A stretch of 56,794 bases of DNA from an uncultured Lachnospiraceae bacterium (GCA_902779445.1 CACZBM010000011.1:1-56794); one strand, 5' to 3'; shown: positions 24,876 to 34,720, numbered from the stretch's first letter. Numbers and translations are program-made. Notes: generated by a model from the letters alone, not told the origin.

Positions 24876-27476
24876 GTGGATCGCTACGAATATAATGTGC
24901 GGCTGGAACAGATACGGTCGCTTGCAGAAGAACAGGAATTTCATGAGGCTATGGTGATCGCGGACTCCATTGACTGGAGAAAAGTCAGGAGTGTCAAGAC
25001 CTTAAGCTTCATAAGCGAAATATACAAGATAAATAAAAGATATGAAGAGGCGAGGGACATCCTTTTAATTGCAGATTCCAGATGCCCCAATGCTCGTTCC
25101 ATTATATATGCACTCTGTGAGCTCTCTATCAAAATGGGAGATCTCAATGATTCAGTGGGATACTTAAAGGAGTATATGGAAATGGCTCCCCAGGATCCCA
25201 GTACTTATGTACTCCAGTATAAATTCTATGCACTCACCAATGTGGGTATCCAGCAGAGGATTGAGATTCTGGAACAGTTAAAGAACCTTGATTATCAGGA
25301 GCACTGGGGATATGAGCTTGCAAAGCTTTATTCCGAGGCAGGTGATACAAAGAAGTGCATAGACGAGTGTGACAGGCTTATTCTCTGGTTCGGACATGGC
25401 AAATATGTTACGGAAGCCATGAAGCTGAAGATGCTTTATACGGACCTTACCCCCGAACAGCAGCATAAATTCGATCATCAGGATGCGATCGAGGTCCTTG
25501 CGGGAGCAGAGGATATTTCCTCTGATTCTCCTTTATCCATTGAGATCACGGATATCCAGCCATCCAATCAGCCGACTAAAAAGATCCCGAAGAAAGAGAT
25601 CAATGAAAAGCTCGGAGTGGATGATATTAAGGAACCCTCCGTAAATCTGGATAAATACAGCACCATGAACCTTCAGGCTGAGCTTAAAAAGAATATGGTA
25701 GCCCTTGAAGAAAAGACCGGAGAACCCTTAAGAGAAAAGGAAGTTTCGCTTCCACCCATGAGAGATCTGACCCCCATGAAGGCAGATACCGATATCAGCG
25801 AGATCATGCCGGAGAAGGAAACACCGCCTGCACCTGCACCTCGTGAAGAAGCGGGAGATGATGATATCCTTTCTCACAGGATCCCGCTTAACATAAGGAA
25901 GAAATCGTCAGACCGTGATGTAGATAAACAGTTTGCGAGTATTCTGTCCCAGGATTATGACGGACAGATAAGCTTAAATGTCCCCGATGGCCCGGAAGAT
26001 ACCGAAAGGCAGATCACGGGACAGATGAGCATCGAGGATATCCTTAACGGCTGGAATAAGCAAAAGGAACAGCACGAGAAGAAGAGGCTGGAAGAAGCCA
26101 AGAAGAAGTCCTTGGAACAGACCAGCGATATCGTAAACAGTCTCGTCAATATAAAGATCGAGAGGCATGCAGAGCCGCCGATAGCACCGCCGCCGATGCC
26201 GTCTAAGGCAGAGCCGGCACCGGCAGTGCCTGTCGAGGCAGAAACTGAAAAAACGAAGATAACCGAGCCGGTAGTACAGGAAGAAGCTAAAGAGGAAGCA
26301 ACACAGATACCATCTCCTTCCCGTGGCATGAAGCGGGAGACACTGGAGATCACCTCTGATCTTACAGGACTTTTAAGAGAGCATAGAGAGCGCATAAACG
26401 CCCGTAAGAATAAGAAAAAGCCTGTAGAAGAACCTGTGCAGGAAGAAGAAGCAAGGGAAGAGGAAGCGCCTAAGGAAGGAACATCGACGCCTGTTGAGGA
26501 AATTCCTGAAGAGGAGACTTCGGTAGAAGAGACTCATACAGAAGAGACTTATATGGAAGATGCTCCGGAGAACAGAGAGGACGCAGACTACCCTGCTGAC
26601 GAAGACGACGAAGAAGATATAGATGAAGATGAGACCGATGAGGTTGAGGAGGACGAGGAAGAAGATGAAGAGCCGGAGGTAAAGGCTCCAAAGAAGTATG
26701 TGGCTCCGAAAGCCCAGGAAGTACACGGGTTTGATGAGGAGGAGAAGGAGATATTTGCCCAGTTTCTTCCGATGCACGATCTTCCGGATCTTATCAGAAA
26801 CACTCTGGACCGCATGAAGTTGAACGGTAAGAACGGTAACGTATTCATTACAGGAAATGAGCAGAGCGCAAGGGTTAATCTCGCCAATGCACTTGCCAGA
26901 GGGTATATGTACGAGCATCCCGAGGAATTTGTGGGAAAGATTGCCAGAATACCGGCTGATCTCTTTAATACCAAGGATGTACCGGATGTACTAAGAGCCC
27001 TTGACGGCTGTGCACTACTTATCGAGCATGCGGCAGATCTTACGGACGCTTCATTTGAAGACATCAGGAAGGTTCTGACCGGGCCGGACACCTCCATTAT
27101 CCTGATACTGGAAGAAACAAAGGCGTCATACAGGATCCTGGAACGTAACCACAAGAAAGACTGGTTTGATGAAGTATTTGATGTAAAGATAGAGATACCT
27201 ACATACACCAATGATGACCTTGTATTCCACGGAAGAGAGTATGCGAGGGAACAGGAATACATCATTGACGACATGGGAGTTCTCGCTCTTTACACAAAGA
27301 TAGATGAGAGGCAGACTGCGGATCATTTCGTGACTATCGATGAGGTAGAGGAGATCGTGGATGAAGCGATCCGCCATGTAAACCGCAAGACACCCGGGCA
27401 TTTCCTGGATGTGGTTGTCGGCAAGCGTTATGATGATGATGATCTGATTATTTTGAGAGAAAAAGATTTCATTTGA
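24876..27476 (+). CDS. TPR protein with degenerate AAA+-like C-terminal domain
   Basis: 866 residues, no signal peptide or membrane helix. Residues 1-205 are TPR-like helical pairs (for example EIYKINKRYEEARDIL). Residues 210-610 are low complexity: Pro-rich, then strongly acidic with long Glu/Asp runs. Residues 615-866 resemble a CbxX/SpoVK-type AAA+ domain. The Walker A place reads GNEQSARV near residue 659, without the GK[ST], and the Walker B place reads ALLIEHA near residue 713. ATP hydrolysis is therefore doubtful, and a scaffold role is more likely. GTG start; GGGGTA lies upstream. It has its own promoter, and glgB follows after 12 bp. Confidence 0.65.
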   Translation: MDRYEYNVRLEQIRSLAEEQEFHEAMVIADSIDWRKVRSVKTLSFISEIYKINKRYEEARDILLIADSRCPNARSIIYALCELSIKMGDLNDSVGYLKEYMEMAPQDPSTYVLQYKFYALTNVGIQQRIEILEQLKNLDYQEHWGYELAKLYSEAGDTKKCIDECDRLILWFGHGKYVTEAMKLKMLYTDLTPEQQHKFDHQDAIEVLAGAEDISSDSPLSIEITDIQPSNQPTKKIPKKEINEKLGVDDIKEPSVNLDKYSTMNLQAELKKNMVALEEKTGEPLREKEVSLPPMRDLTPMKADTDISEIMPEKETPPAPAPREEAGDDDILSHRIPLNIRKKSSDRDVDKQFASILSQDYDGQISLNVPDGPEDTERQITGQMSIEDILNGWNKQKEQHEKKRLEEAKKKSLEQTSDIVNSLVNIKIERHAEPPIAPPPMPSKAEPAPAVPVEAETEKTKITEPVVQEEAKEEATQIPSPSRGMKRETLEITSDLTGLLREHRERINARKNKKKPVEEPVQEEEAREEEAPKEGTSTPVEEIPEEETSVEETHTEETYMEDAPENREDADYPADEDDEEDIDEDETDEVEEDEEEDEEPEVKAPKKYVAPKAQEVHGFDEEEKEIFAQFLPMHDLPDLIRNTLDRMKLNGKNGNVFITGNEQSARVNLANALARGYMYEHPEEFVGKIARIPADLFNTKDVPDVLRALDGCALLIEHAADLTDASFEDIRKVLTGPDTSIILILEETKASYRILERNHKKDWFDEVFDVKIEIPTYTNDDLVFHGREYAREQEYIIDDMGVLALYTKIDERQTADHFVTIDEVEEIVDEAIRHVNRKTPGHFLDVVVGKRYDDDDLIILREKDFI

Positions 27477-27488
27477 TCGGGGGACCAT

Positions 27489-29405
27489 ATGGGGATAGAG
27501 AAGGTATTTATTTCTGAGGATGATCAGTATTATTTCGGGGACGGTACACATTACGAGATCTATAAAAAGCTGGGAGCTCATGAGAGCGTAGAAAACGGGG
27601 AAAAAGGCTTCTATTTCGCTGTATGGGCGCCTCATGCACGGAGTGTCAGCGTTGTGGGAGAGTTTAATAACTGGAACACAGAAGCTGATACCATGGAGAG
27701 GCTGGAACCCTTGGGTATCTGGCAGAAATTCGTGCCCGGGGTAAAGAGTGAACAGCTTTACAAATTCTATATCGTTAAATCCAATGGAGAGATAGTCTAT
27801 AAAGCAGATCCTTTTGCTGTCTATGCGGAAGAACGGCCGGGAACCGCGTCAAAAACCTTTATTTCAGGAAAGAGCGGACATCCCTATAAATGGGGTGATT
27901 CCAAGTGGATAAAAGAGCGGACAAAAAAGGACATGAACCGTGAACCTGTAGCCATCTATGAGTGCCATATGGGTTCCTGGATGAGGCATCCTGTCGAGGA
28001 GAATGACGGATTCTATTCATACCGTCAGTTTGCCAACAGGCTGGTAACTTATCTAAAAGAAATGCGTTTTACCCATGTGGAGCTCATGGGAATCGCAGAG
28101 TATCCATATGACGGATCCTGGGGTTATCAGGTTACGGGATATTATGCGCCCACTTCCAGATACGGAAATCCCGATGATTTCAGATATCTCGTAGATACCC
28201 TGCATAAGAATAATGTGGGAGTCATTCTTGACTGGGTTCCCGCTCATTTTCCGAGAGATGAGCACGGACTTGCTAATTTTGACGGAGAACCGCTTTTTGA
28301 GTACTCGGATCCCAGAAAAGGGGAGCATCCCGACTGGGGAACGAAGATCTTTGATTACGGAAAGAATGAAGTAAAGAACTTCCTTATCGCAAATGCGTCA
28401 TACTGGGTGGAGCAGTTCCATGTGGACGGCCTCAGGGTAGACGCAGTGGCATCCATGCTTTATCTCGATTACGGAAAGAGGGACGGAGAATGGGTTGCGA
28501 ATAAATACGGCGGAAATAAGAATCTTGAAGCTATCGAGTTCTTTAAGCACCTGAATTCATTTATGCTTGGAAAGTATCCCGGAGTAATGATGATAGCAGA
28601 GGAATCCACGGCATGGCCAAAGGTTACGGCACCGCCGGAGGATGACGGACTCGGATTTTCATTTAAGTGGAATATGGGCTGGATGCATGACTTCTGTGAC
28701 TACATGAAGCTGGATCCTTATTTCAGGAAAAATAACCACTATAAGATGACCTTTGCCATGAGCTATAATTCTGCCGAGAATTATATTCTGGTGCTCTCGC
28801 ATGATGAAGTGGTGCACTTAAAGTGCTCCATGTTAAATAAGATGCCGGGAAGTCCTCAGGAAAAGTACGCTAATCTCCGGGCAGGATATGCCTTTATGAT
28901 GACTCACAGCGGAAAGAAGCTCCTGTTCATGGGTCAGGAATTCGGGCAGGAGAGAGAATGGAGTGAAGAAAGGGAGCTTGACTGGTATCTTTTAGCCGAT
29001 CCAAATCACGCAGCTCTGCATAAGTATTATAAAGAGCTTTTGAAGATCTATAGAGAGTATCCTTCTCTCTGGGAGTTCGATAATGACGAGAGAGGCTTTA
29101 AGTGGATAAATGCCGATGATACGGAAAAGAGCCTCTATTCATTTATAAGAATGAATTCCACGGGGAAAGAAAACCTTGCTGTGGTCATCAATTTCACTCC
29201 GATAGAGAGGGATGATTACAGAATGGGACTGCCGAAGGACACCAAGTGCACGCTGGTATTAAACAGTGATGACGTGAAATTCGGAGGGACCGGAGCCAGG
29301 TTAAAAAAGACGATCAAAACCGAGAAGATCGAATGGGACGGACAGCCCTATTCGGTCGGATTTACGCTTCCGCCGTTTGGAGCGGTGATATATAAATTTG
29401 ACTAA
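27489..29405 (+). CDS. glgB: 1,4-alpha-glucan branching enzyme
   Basis: 638 residues. An N-terminal CBM48 (VWAPHARSVSVVGEFNNW near residue 45) is followed by a GH13 barrel. ELMGIAEYPYDGSWGYQ, the nucleophile Asp in GLRVDAVASM near residue 320, the acid Glu in AEEST near residue 365, and LSHDEVVH near residue 438 are visible. It makes alpha-1,6 branches in glycogen. Other glycogen genes are absent here; the upstream neighbour is the large TPR protein, probably cotranscribed. The gene ends at a strong terminator. Confidence 0.96.
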   Translation: MGIEKVFISEDDQYYFGDGTHYEIYKKLGAHESVENGEKGFYFAVWAPHARSVSVVGEFNNWNTEADTMERLEPLGIWQKFVPGVKSEQLYKFYIVKSNGEIVYKADPFAVYAEERPGTASKTFISGKSGHPYKWGDSKWIKERTKKDMNREPVAIYECHMGSWMRHPVEENDGFYSYRQFANRLVTYLKEMRFTHVELMGIAEYPYDGSWGYQVTGYYAPTSRYGNPDDFRYLVDTLHKNNVGVILDWVPAHFPRDEHGLANFDGEPLFEYSDPRKGEHPDWGTKIFDYGKNEVKNFLIANASYWVEQFHVDGLRVDAVASMLYLDYGKRDGEWVANKYGGNKNLEAIEFFKHLNSFMLGKYPGVMMIAEESTAWPKVTAPPEDDGLGFSFKWNMGWMHDFCDYMKLDPYFRKNNHYKMTFAMSYNSAENYILVLSHDEVVHLKCSMLNKMPGSPQEKYANLRAGYAFMMTHSGKKLLFMGQEFGQEREWSEERELDWYLLADPNHAALHKYYKELLKIYREYPSLWEFDNDERGFKWINADDTEKSLYSFIRMNSTGKENLAVVINFTPIERDDYRMGLPKDTKCTLVLNSDDVKFGGTGARLKKTIKTEKIEWDGQPYSVGFTLPPFGAVIYKFD

Positions 29406-29411
29406 TTCAAG

Positions 29412-29442
29412 GCCTTCCCCCGTTTATGAGGGAAGGCTTTTT
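29412..29442 (+). terminator. Rho-independent terminator after glgB
   Basis: Stem GCCTTCCC / GGGAAGGC (29412-29419 and 29430-29437), then TTTTT. Confidence 0.88.
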
Positions 29443-29448
29443 AATTAG

Positions 29449-29596
29449 TGTCATTCTGAGCGAAGCGAAGAATCTCTTATAGATCCTTCGCTAACGCTCA
29501 GGATGACAACGGGCTAGCGCTCAGGATGACAACGGGCTAACGCTCAGGATGACAATGGGCTAACGCTCAGGATGACAACGGGCTAGCGCTCAGGAT
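29449..29596. repeat. Repeat family B with five right arms
   Basis: One left arm (GTCATTCTGAGCGAAGCG) and a centre, then five right arms, GCTCAGGATGACAA, each joined by CGGGCTA(A/G)C at a 23-nt period. With the terminator before it and the sigma-D promoter after it, it accounts for the 303-bp gap. Confidence 0.88.
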
Positions 29597-29605
29597 AAAA
29601 AGGTG

Positions 29606-29633
29606 TAAAGAAAACCTCCACATCTGCCGACAT
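29606..29633 (+). promoter_or_regulatory. Sigma-D/sigma-28 type flagellar promoter
   Basis: TAAA (29606-29609), a 16-nt spacer, then GCCGACAT (29626-29633), against the flagellar consensus TAAA-N14-16-GCCGATAT. It lies about 75 nt before the FliK-like gene, which leads into flagellin and fliS, exactly where a late flagellar promoter is expected. Confidence 0.75.
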
Positions 29634-29708
29634 ATTATATGAAACCCTATTTTTCTATGGCAATGCAAGGACAGCGTTGCAGGTAAATAAGCGCAGGGAA
29701 GCGTTTAT

Positions 29709-32700
29709 TTGGCTATGCATATCAGTTTTCAGAATGAAATAAAACCCGAAATAAAAGAAAGAACCGACGATCATAAGAATATACGGGCTATGGATGCGTA
29801 CGGCGGGAATAAAGCCGAAAAGACAAGATCGTCCGGTATTGTTATGGATATAGGCGGAGATCACAATGCAGCCTATGGCTTCAAAGGAGTGGATAAGGGT
29901 CAGAAGAAGGATAAGGCGAACATCCTCGATGACGCTGCTTCTTTTGATGCGAAAAACGCCCATAATTACATGGCCGTAATGTCAAATACCATGTCTTCTA
30001 AAGATTTTCAGGAGATGAAGGAAGAGGGTTATCATCCCGGAAAAATGAGTGAGGCGGAAGCGGTCACTAATCTTGACAGGATAAAAGTGATACTTTCAGA
30101 GGCAGGAGTGGATGTGGCCGGATTTACCGACACCGTAGACAGAAAAACCGCTGCGGAAATAACCGGAAGTGAGGCTGCAGCGAACAGGATCACGGACAAT
30201 ACTCCGGTGGACAGAGAGCTTCTTAAAGATGAAAGATCGCTTGAAGAATATATCAGTAAAAGCCTTGAAGAGGCAGACCTTCCGGCTACAAAAGAGAATG
30301 TCAGCAGCGCGGTCAAGGCTTTTGATACAGCGTCACAGATAGAATCCATGGATAAAGGTGCCATGGAATACATGGTGCTTAAGGGGGAAGAGCCAACCAT
30401 TGATAATGTATATATGGCAGAGCACTCCGGAGGTAAGGAGTCCGGGGGTAGTTCAAGGGGTTATTTTAAGACCGATGGATCAGACTACTATGCACAGGCT
30501 GCTTCAAATGAGGATCTGGATGCCATAAGCGGACAGATCGAATCCGTAATAAAAGCTGCCGGATTCAAGGTAACGGAGGATATCAGGCAGGACGCAGAAG
30601 AGCTTATTAAGGCCGGATTTGCGCTTAATAAAGAAAATCTGACGCTCTATGAAGATCTGAAAGGGATATCATTTCCGTTAAAGGCCGGAGACCTTATGCA
30701 GGAGATAGCGGAAGCGGAAGCCCGGGGAGAGAGAGCCGGAAATGCTTATCTGATAAAAGGTTATAACCGGATCAAAAACGAGAGGATATTTAACGAGACC
30801 AGACTCGTTATGAACAGCGAAGCTAACCGGTCTATCTCATCAGATAACGGATTTACACTGGATACCGAAGAGCTTTCGGAAAAAGTAGAGCTTCTTAAGG
30901 AAAAAGAGAGAGCCTTTTACCGTGCGGCATTTGCGGGAGAAGAAACCCGGATGTCTCTTGAGGACAGCATAAGCATTGCTGAAGAGACGGTATATAAGAT
31001 AAATGAGATAAAAAATATGCCGGCGGCTCTGTCGGGAAACCTTATTTCTGCGGAATACTTTACGGTCAATGATATCTACGAAGCCGGAAATGAGCTGAAG
31101 GCAAAGTTCGATGCGGCAAATGCGACTTATGAAGCGGTAGGGACAGAGGTAAGGGCAGATCTCGGTGACCGGATAGGAGACGCATTTAAGAATATCGGAA
31201 GTCTCTTAAAGGACATAGCTTTTGAGGAAACTGCTGATAATCTGAGGGCTGTCAGGATCCTTGGATATAACGGAATGGAGATCACAGCGGAGAATGTTAC
31301 CAGAGTTAAAGATGCGGACCAGACCGTGAGAACTCTCGTGGAAAGGCTTACCGGATCCGCGGTGGTTTCGCTTATAAAGGAAGGTGTAAATCCGCTTGAA
31401 GCCGGTGCCCGGGCGTTGATAGACCGGATATCAGAGATGGAGAACCTGGATGAAGCGAATGCAAAATTCAGCGAATATCTGTTCCGTCTGGAGCGCAATA
31501 ATGAGATAAGTGAAGATGAGGCAGAATCTTATATCGGTATTTACAGACTGATAAGACAGATTGAAAAATCCGACGGTGCGGTTATCGGAGCTCTTGTAAA
31601 TAACGGACGGGAATTATCACTGAAAAATCTTCTGTCTGAGCTCAGAACCCGCAACAGAGGGCCCATGGACTATAAGATCGATGATGAGTTCGGGGGAGTA
31701 TCTCAGGGAGACAGGTCAGCGGATAATCTTAGGATCGATACCCAGATCGAAACCGCTTTCAGAAAAGAGCCCCGGGAAGAAGACAGGTCATGGCAGGGGT
31801 CAGATGAAAAGCAGGCGGAAACAAGGTATTCAGAGAATGTTCTTCACGAAGTATATGATAATCTGACTCCGGAAGGGCTTAGAGACCTTAATGGGTTTAA
31901 CGGCGATACTACCTTAGATGATATCTTAAATTCTTTAAGAAATGCCGGAAACCGGGAGACTTCAGAGGCTGAGTCTCAATATAACGAAGAGGATCTCGGG
32001 GTTATAAGGGAAGCAGCCGCAAAGGATGAGGCGGTTTATGAGATGCTCCTTGGATACGGACAGGATGTGACAGCGGAAAATGTCATTGCCATGGATGCCC
32101 TTATGAACAATAGGGGAGCCATGTTTGACGCACTGCTTAACAGTGTCAAAAAGGAAATGAACGGAAAGCTTAAGGACTACTCCGAGAAGATCCTTGACAG
32201 CATGGATAATGAGGCAGAAGGTGACACAGCAGAGGCTGTTAAAGAAGCCTATGGTGAAATGGCGGATGAGATCGGGGAAGCGGTTCAGGACGAAGCAGAG
32301 GGCGCAGAAAGCTATATCGACTTAAAGACACTTCAGAATATAAACCGTCAGTTAAGTATTGCGAAAGCTCTTTCAGACGAAGAGAATTATGAAGTGCCAA
32401 TGGAGATAGAGGGGCGCATGACTTCCATTAACGTAAAGATTGTAAGAGGTACCGGAGAGTCAAGGGCAGCCGTATCCTTTGAAACGGAAGGCTACGGAAA
32501 AGTATATGCGGAATTTACCCTGAATGATGGGAAATTAAGCGGGATCATCACTTCTTCCACTGATGAAGGAACAGAGCTTTTAAGAAACGCTGCAGGTACA
32601 CTTTTTGAAAATGAAAATGTTATTTTTGAAAAGTCTTTAAAATCTGATATTAATAGAATTCCGAAACCTGCCGATATACAGAATAGAAGTTTTAACAATA

Positions 32701-32828
32701 CAATAAATACCGCCGGTTCAGGGACGGACGTGGCAGATAACAAAAACACATCAGAAGGCATGGATGCCGGTAATAATACAGCGATTCTTTACAGGAGGGT
32801 CAGTGATCTTATCCGCTCCGTAAAGTAA
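29709..32828 (+). CDS. Large flagellin-linked protein, FliK-like C-terminus (DUF6240-like)
   Basis: 1,039 residues, hydrophilic and helical, no signal peptide. The N-terminus is disordered. Several degenerate units follow with a core like (L/I)xxxGxx(I/V)TxENV: near residues 215 (LKGEEPTIDNVY), 310 (IKAGFALNKENL), 520 (ILGYNGMEITAENV) and 780 (LLGYGQDVTAENV). Residues about 890-975 (SINVKIVRGTGESRAAVSF, AEFTLNDGKLSGIIT) have the beta-alpha pattern of the FliK hook-length control domain. A secreted or cytoplasmic flagellar ruler-like role is inferred. TTG start behind AGGGAA; ATG 29715 is the alternative. It is cotranscribed with flagellin (21-bp gap). Confidence 0.6.
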   Translation: MAMHISFQNEIKPEIKERTDDHKNIRAMDAYGGNKAEKTRSSGIVMDIGGDHNAAYGFKGVDKGQKKDKANILDDAASFDAKNAHNYMAVMSNTMSSKDFQEMKEEGYHPGKMSEAEAVTNLDRIKVILSEAGVDVAGFTDTVDRKTAAEITGSEAAANRITDNTPVDRELLKDERSLEEYISKSLEEADLPATKENVSSAVKAFDTASQIESMDKGAMEYMVLKGEEPTIDNVYMAEHSGGKESGGSSRGYFKTDGSDYYAQAASNEDLDAISGQIESVIKAAGFKVTEDIRQDAEELIKAGFALNKENLTLYEDLKGISFPLKAGDLMQEIAEAEARGERAGNAYLIKGYNRIKNERIFNETRLVMNSEANRSISSDNGFTLDTEELSEKVELLKEKERAFYRAAFAGEETRMSLEDSISIAEETVYKINEIKNMPAALSGNLISAEYFTVNDIYEAGNELKAKFDAANATYEAVGTEVRADLGDRIGDAFKNIGSLLKDIAFEETADNLRAVRILGYNGMEITAENVTRVKDADQTVRTLVERLTGSAVVSLIKEGVNPLEAGARALIDRISEMENLDEANAKFSEYLFRLERNNEISEDEAESYIGIYRLIRQIEKSDGAVIGALVNNGRELSLKNLLSELRTRNRGPMDYKIDDEFGGVSQGDRSADNLRIDTQIETAFRKEPREEDRSWQGSDEKQAETRYSENVLHEVYDNLTPEGLRDLNGFNGDTTLDDILNSLRNAGNRETSEAESQYNEEDLGVIREAAAKDEAVYEMLLGYGQDVTAENVIAMDALMNNRGAMFDALLNSVKKEMNGKLKDYSEKILDSMDNEAEGDTAEAVKEAYGEMADEIGEAVQDEAEGAESYIDLKTLQNINRQLSIAKALSDEENYEVPMEIEGRMTSINVKIVRGTGESRAAVSFETEGYGKVYAEFTLNDGKLSGIITSSTDEGTELLRNAAGTLFENENVIFEKSLKSDINRIPKPADIQNRSFNNTINTAGSGTDVADNKNTSEGMDAGNNTAILYRRVSDLIRSVK

Positions 32829-32849
32829 AGCACTTTTTGGAGGTATCCT

Positions 32850-34187
32850 ATGCAGATCAACAGTAATATCACAGCGGTCATCACCAACAACTCGCTTCTT
32901 AGAAATGAATCCGCATTCGCGCTTTCCACGGGAAAGCTTTCATCGGGCTATAAGATCAATACTGCGGGAGATGATCCCACAGGTTATGCTATTTCCGGAA
33001 GAATGCGCCAGCAGCTTGAGGCGCTGAAGAGAGCTGATATAAATGCCACAACCGGCAGATCAGTTCTGGATACAGCTGACGGAGCGCTTTCTGAAGTGAC
33101 AGACATGATCCAGAGGCTTAATGAGATCGCGATCAAGGCCAGCAACGGCACAATGTCCGCAAACGACAGGGCTGACATGCAGAATGAGGTTGAGCAGCTG
33201 ATCGCGGAGATAGACAGGATCTCAGGCCAGATCGAGCTTAACGGAAAGAAGCTTATCGACGGAAGTCTGGAGAATCACGGGTATTGCGAGAGCAATAAGA
33301 ATATCCATGTGGAAGAGTATAACGATAAGGTAAAGGCTGGTGGGACGGAGCTATATAATTTTTCTCTTGTGGAAACGGTTGATTTAACTGGCAAAAAGCT
33401 AAATGTTACGGTTACAGATTTGCCGGAAAGTTGGGGGCTTGACAACAATACGATTAAATTGAGCCTTGATTATCCGGGATATATTGACTACGAAAAGATC
33501 GAATATGATGAAAACGGTAAAGAAAAAGATAACGGAGAAGCAGTAAGTGCGGGAACATATACAGATGGTACACGGGGAACTGTTAAGATATGCGAAGATG
33601 GTTCGCAGTTTATTACATTAAAGGGAGCGAATGGTGAGTCTCTTACGTTGGCATTGGATAAAGAAATAACAAAGCCTCAGGATGATTACATTTCGGATGG
33701 AGGTGCCAAGTATCACACTAAGACTTTTGATATACAGTGTGTAAAAATAGATGATAGCAATGATAATAGGGTAAAGCTCACCATTACCGGCGAAGGCGCA
33801 ATGGACCTTCACATCGGAGCAAATGAAGAAGAAATGATCAAGTGCTCCATCCCCAAGATGTCACTTAAGAGGCTTGACCTCGACGATCTGGACGTTGGAA
33901 CAATGGCAGGTGCTCAGAACGCTATAGACAGGATCACAAGGGCTCTTTCCTATGTGTCCAGCACCCGTTCAAGGATCGGAGCATATACCAACCGCGTAGA
34001 GCACAGTCTTTCCTATCTGGCAGCTTCCACAGAGAATCTGACAGCTGCAATGAGCAGGATTCAGGATACGGATATGGCAGAGGAAATGACCAATTACGCA
34101 AGCCAGCAGATACTGGTTCAGGCAGCTACATCGATGCTCGCCCAGGCAAATCAGGCACCCCAGCAGGCACTGCAGCTGATACAGTGA
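32850..34187 (+). CDS. Flagellin
   Basis: 445 residues. The conserved D0/D1 N-terminus (MQINSNITAVITNNSL, then LSSGYKINTAGDDPTGYAIS) and C-terminus (TNYASQQILVQAATSMLAQAN) form the filament core. The surface domain lies at about residues 148-320. That middle part is visibly richer in A and T and in rare codon choices than its flanks, as expected when a surface domain is exchanged. Strong ribosome site TTGGAGGT. FliS, its chaperone, follows directly. Confidence 0.96.
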   Translation: MQINSNITAVITNNSLLRNESAFALSTGKLSSGYKINTAGDDPTGYAISGRMRQQLEALKRADINATTGRSVLDTADGALSEVTDMIQRLNEIAIKASNGTMSANDRADMQNEVEQLIAEIDRISGQIELNGKKLIDGSLENHGYCESNKNIHVEEYNDKVKAGGTELYNFSLVETVDLTGKKLNVTVTDLPESWGLDNNTIKLSLDYPGYIDYEKIEYDENGKEKDNGEAVSAGTYTDGTRGTVKICEDGSQFITLKGANGESLTLALDKEITKPQDDYISDGGAKYHTKTFDIQCVKIDDSNDNRVKLTITGEGAMDLHIGANEEEMIKCSIPKMSLKRLDLDDLDVGTMAGAQNAIDRITRALSYVSSTRSRIGAYTNRVEHSLSYLAASTENLTAAMSRIQDTDMAEEMTNYASQQILVQAATSMLAQANQAPQQALQLIQ

Positions 34188-34205
34188 TGCACGGAGGAGT
34201 ACAAC

Positions 34206-34667
34206 ATGACCGACGAAATGAAGAAGGAATTTACACTTAAGATCTCACAGGCAAATAAGAGCAGGATCCTTGTTCTTACATACGAGCTTGCGCTTCAGTA
34301 TATAGAAGACGCCAGAAATGCAACGGACAGAGAAGAATTCAACCGTGGTGTTCAGCATGCGAAGAACTGTATTGACCAGCTGAGAAACGTTCTCGACTAT
34401 TCACAGGAGATATCACTTTACCTTTTCAGGATATATAATTATGTCTATATTCTGATGGATAAGGCCATCATAAGGCACAATATGGCTATTCTTGCCGAAA
34501 CAAAGGCACTTCTGCAGAAGCTTCATGATGCTTTTGACCAGGTGGCATCAAAAGATAAGTCGGAGCCGGCAATGAAAAATATTGAAACCGTTTACTCCGG
34601 TATAACCTATGGCAGAAACGGTGTCAGAGATAACGTTGCCGTGACAAACAGAGGCTACATTGTCTAA
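34206..34667 (+). CDS. fliS: Flagellin export chaperone FliS-like protein
   Basis: 153 residues, all helical. LTYELALQYIEDARNA and QHAKNCIDQLRNVLDYSQEI match the FliS four-helix bundle, which caps the flagellin C-terminus before export. The position 18 bp after flagellin supports this strongly. It is somewhat longer than the usual 125-135 residues, with an extra C-terminal tail. The gene is closed by a strong terminator. Confidence 0.85.
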   Translation: MTDEMKKEFTLKISQANKSRILVLTYELALQYIEDARNATDREEFNRGVQHAKNCIDQLRNVLDYSQEISLYLFRIYNYVYILMDKAIIRHNMAILAETKALLQKLHDAFDQVASKDKSEPAMKNIETVYSGITYGRNGVRDNVAVTNRGYIV

Positions 34668-34689
34668 GGGTTGTTATTGTGTTCAGCTG

Positions 34690-34720
34690 TTCAGCGGACT
34701 GCCGGTCCGCTGAATTTTTT
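34690..34720 (+). terminator. Rho-independent terminator of the flagellin operon
   Basis: A 10-bp perfect stem, TTCAGCGGAC / GTCCGCTGAA, with loop TGCCG, followed by seven T residues (one shared with the start of the run). Confidence 0.92.

Noticed and set aside
26588..27274. Long minus-strand frame inside the TPR/AAA-like gene
   Set aside because: The serine runs simply mirror the acidic GAA/GAT-rich codons of the real gene. There is no start signal or known domain.
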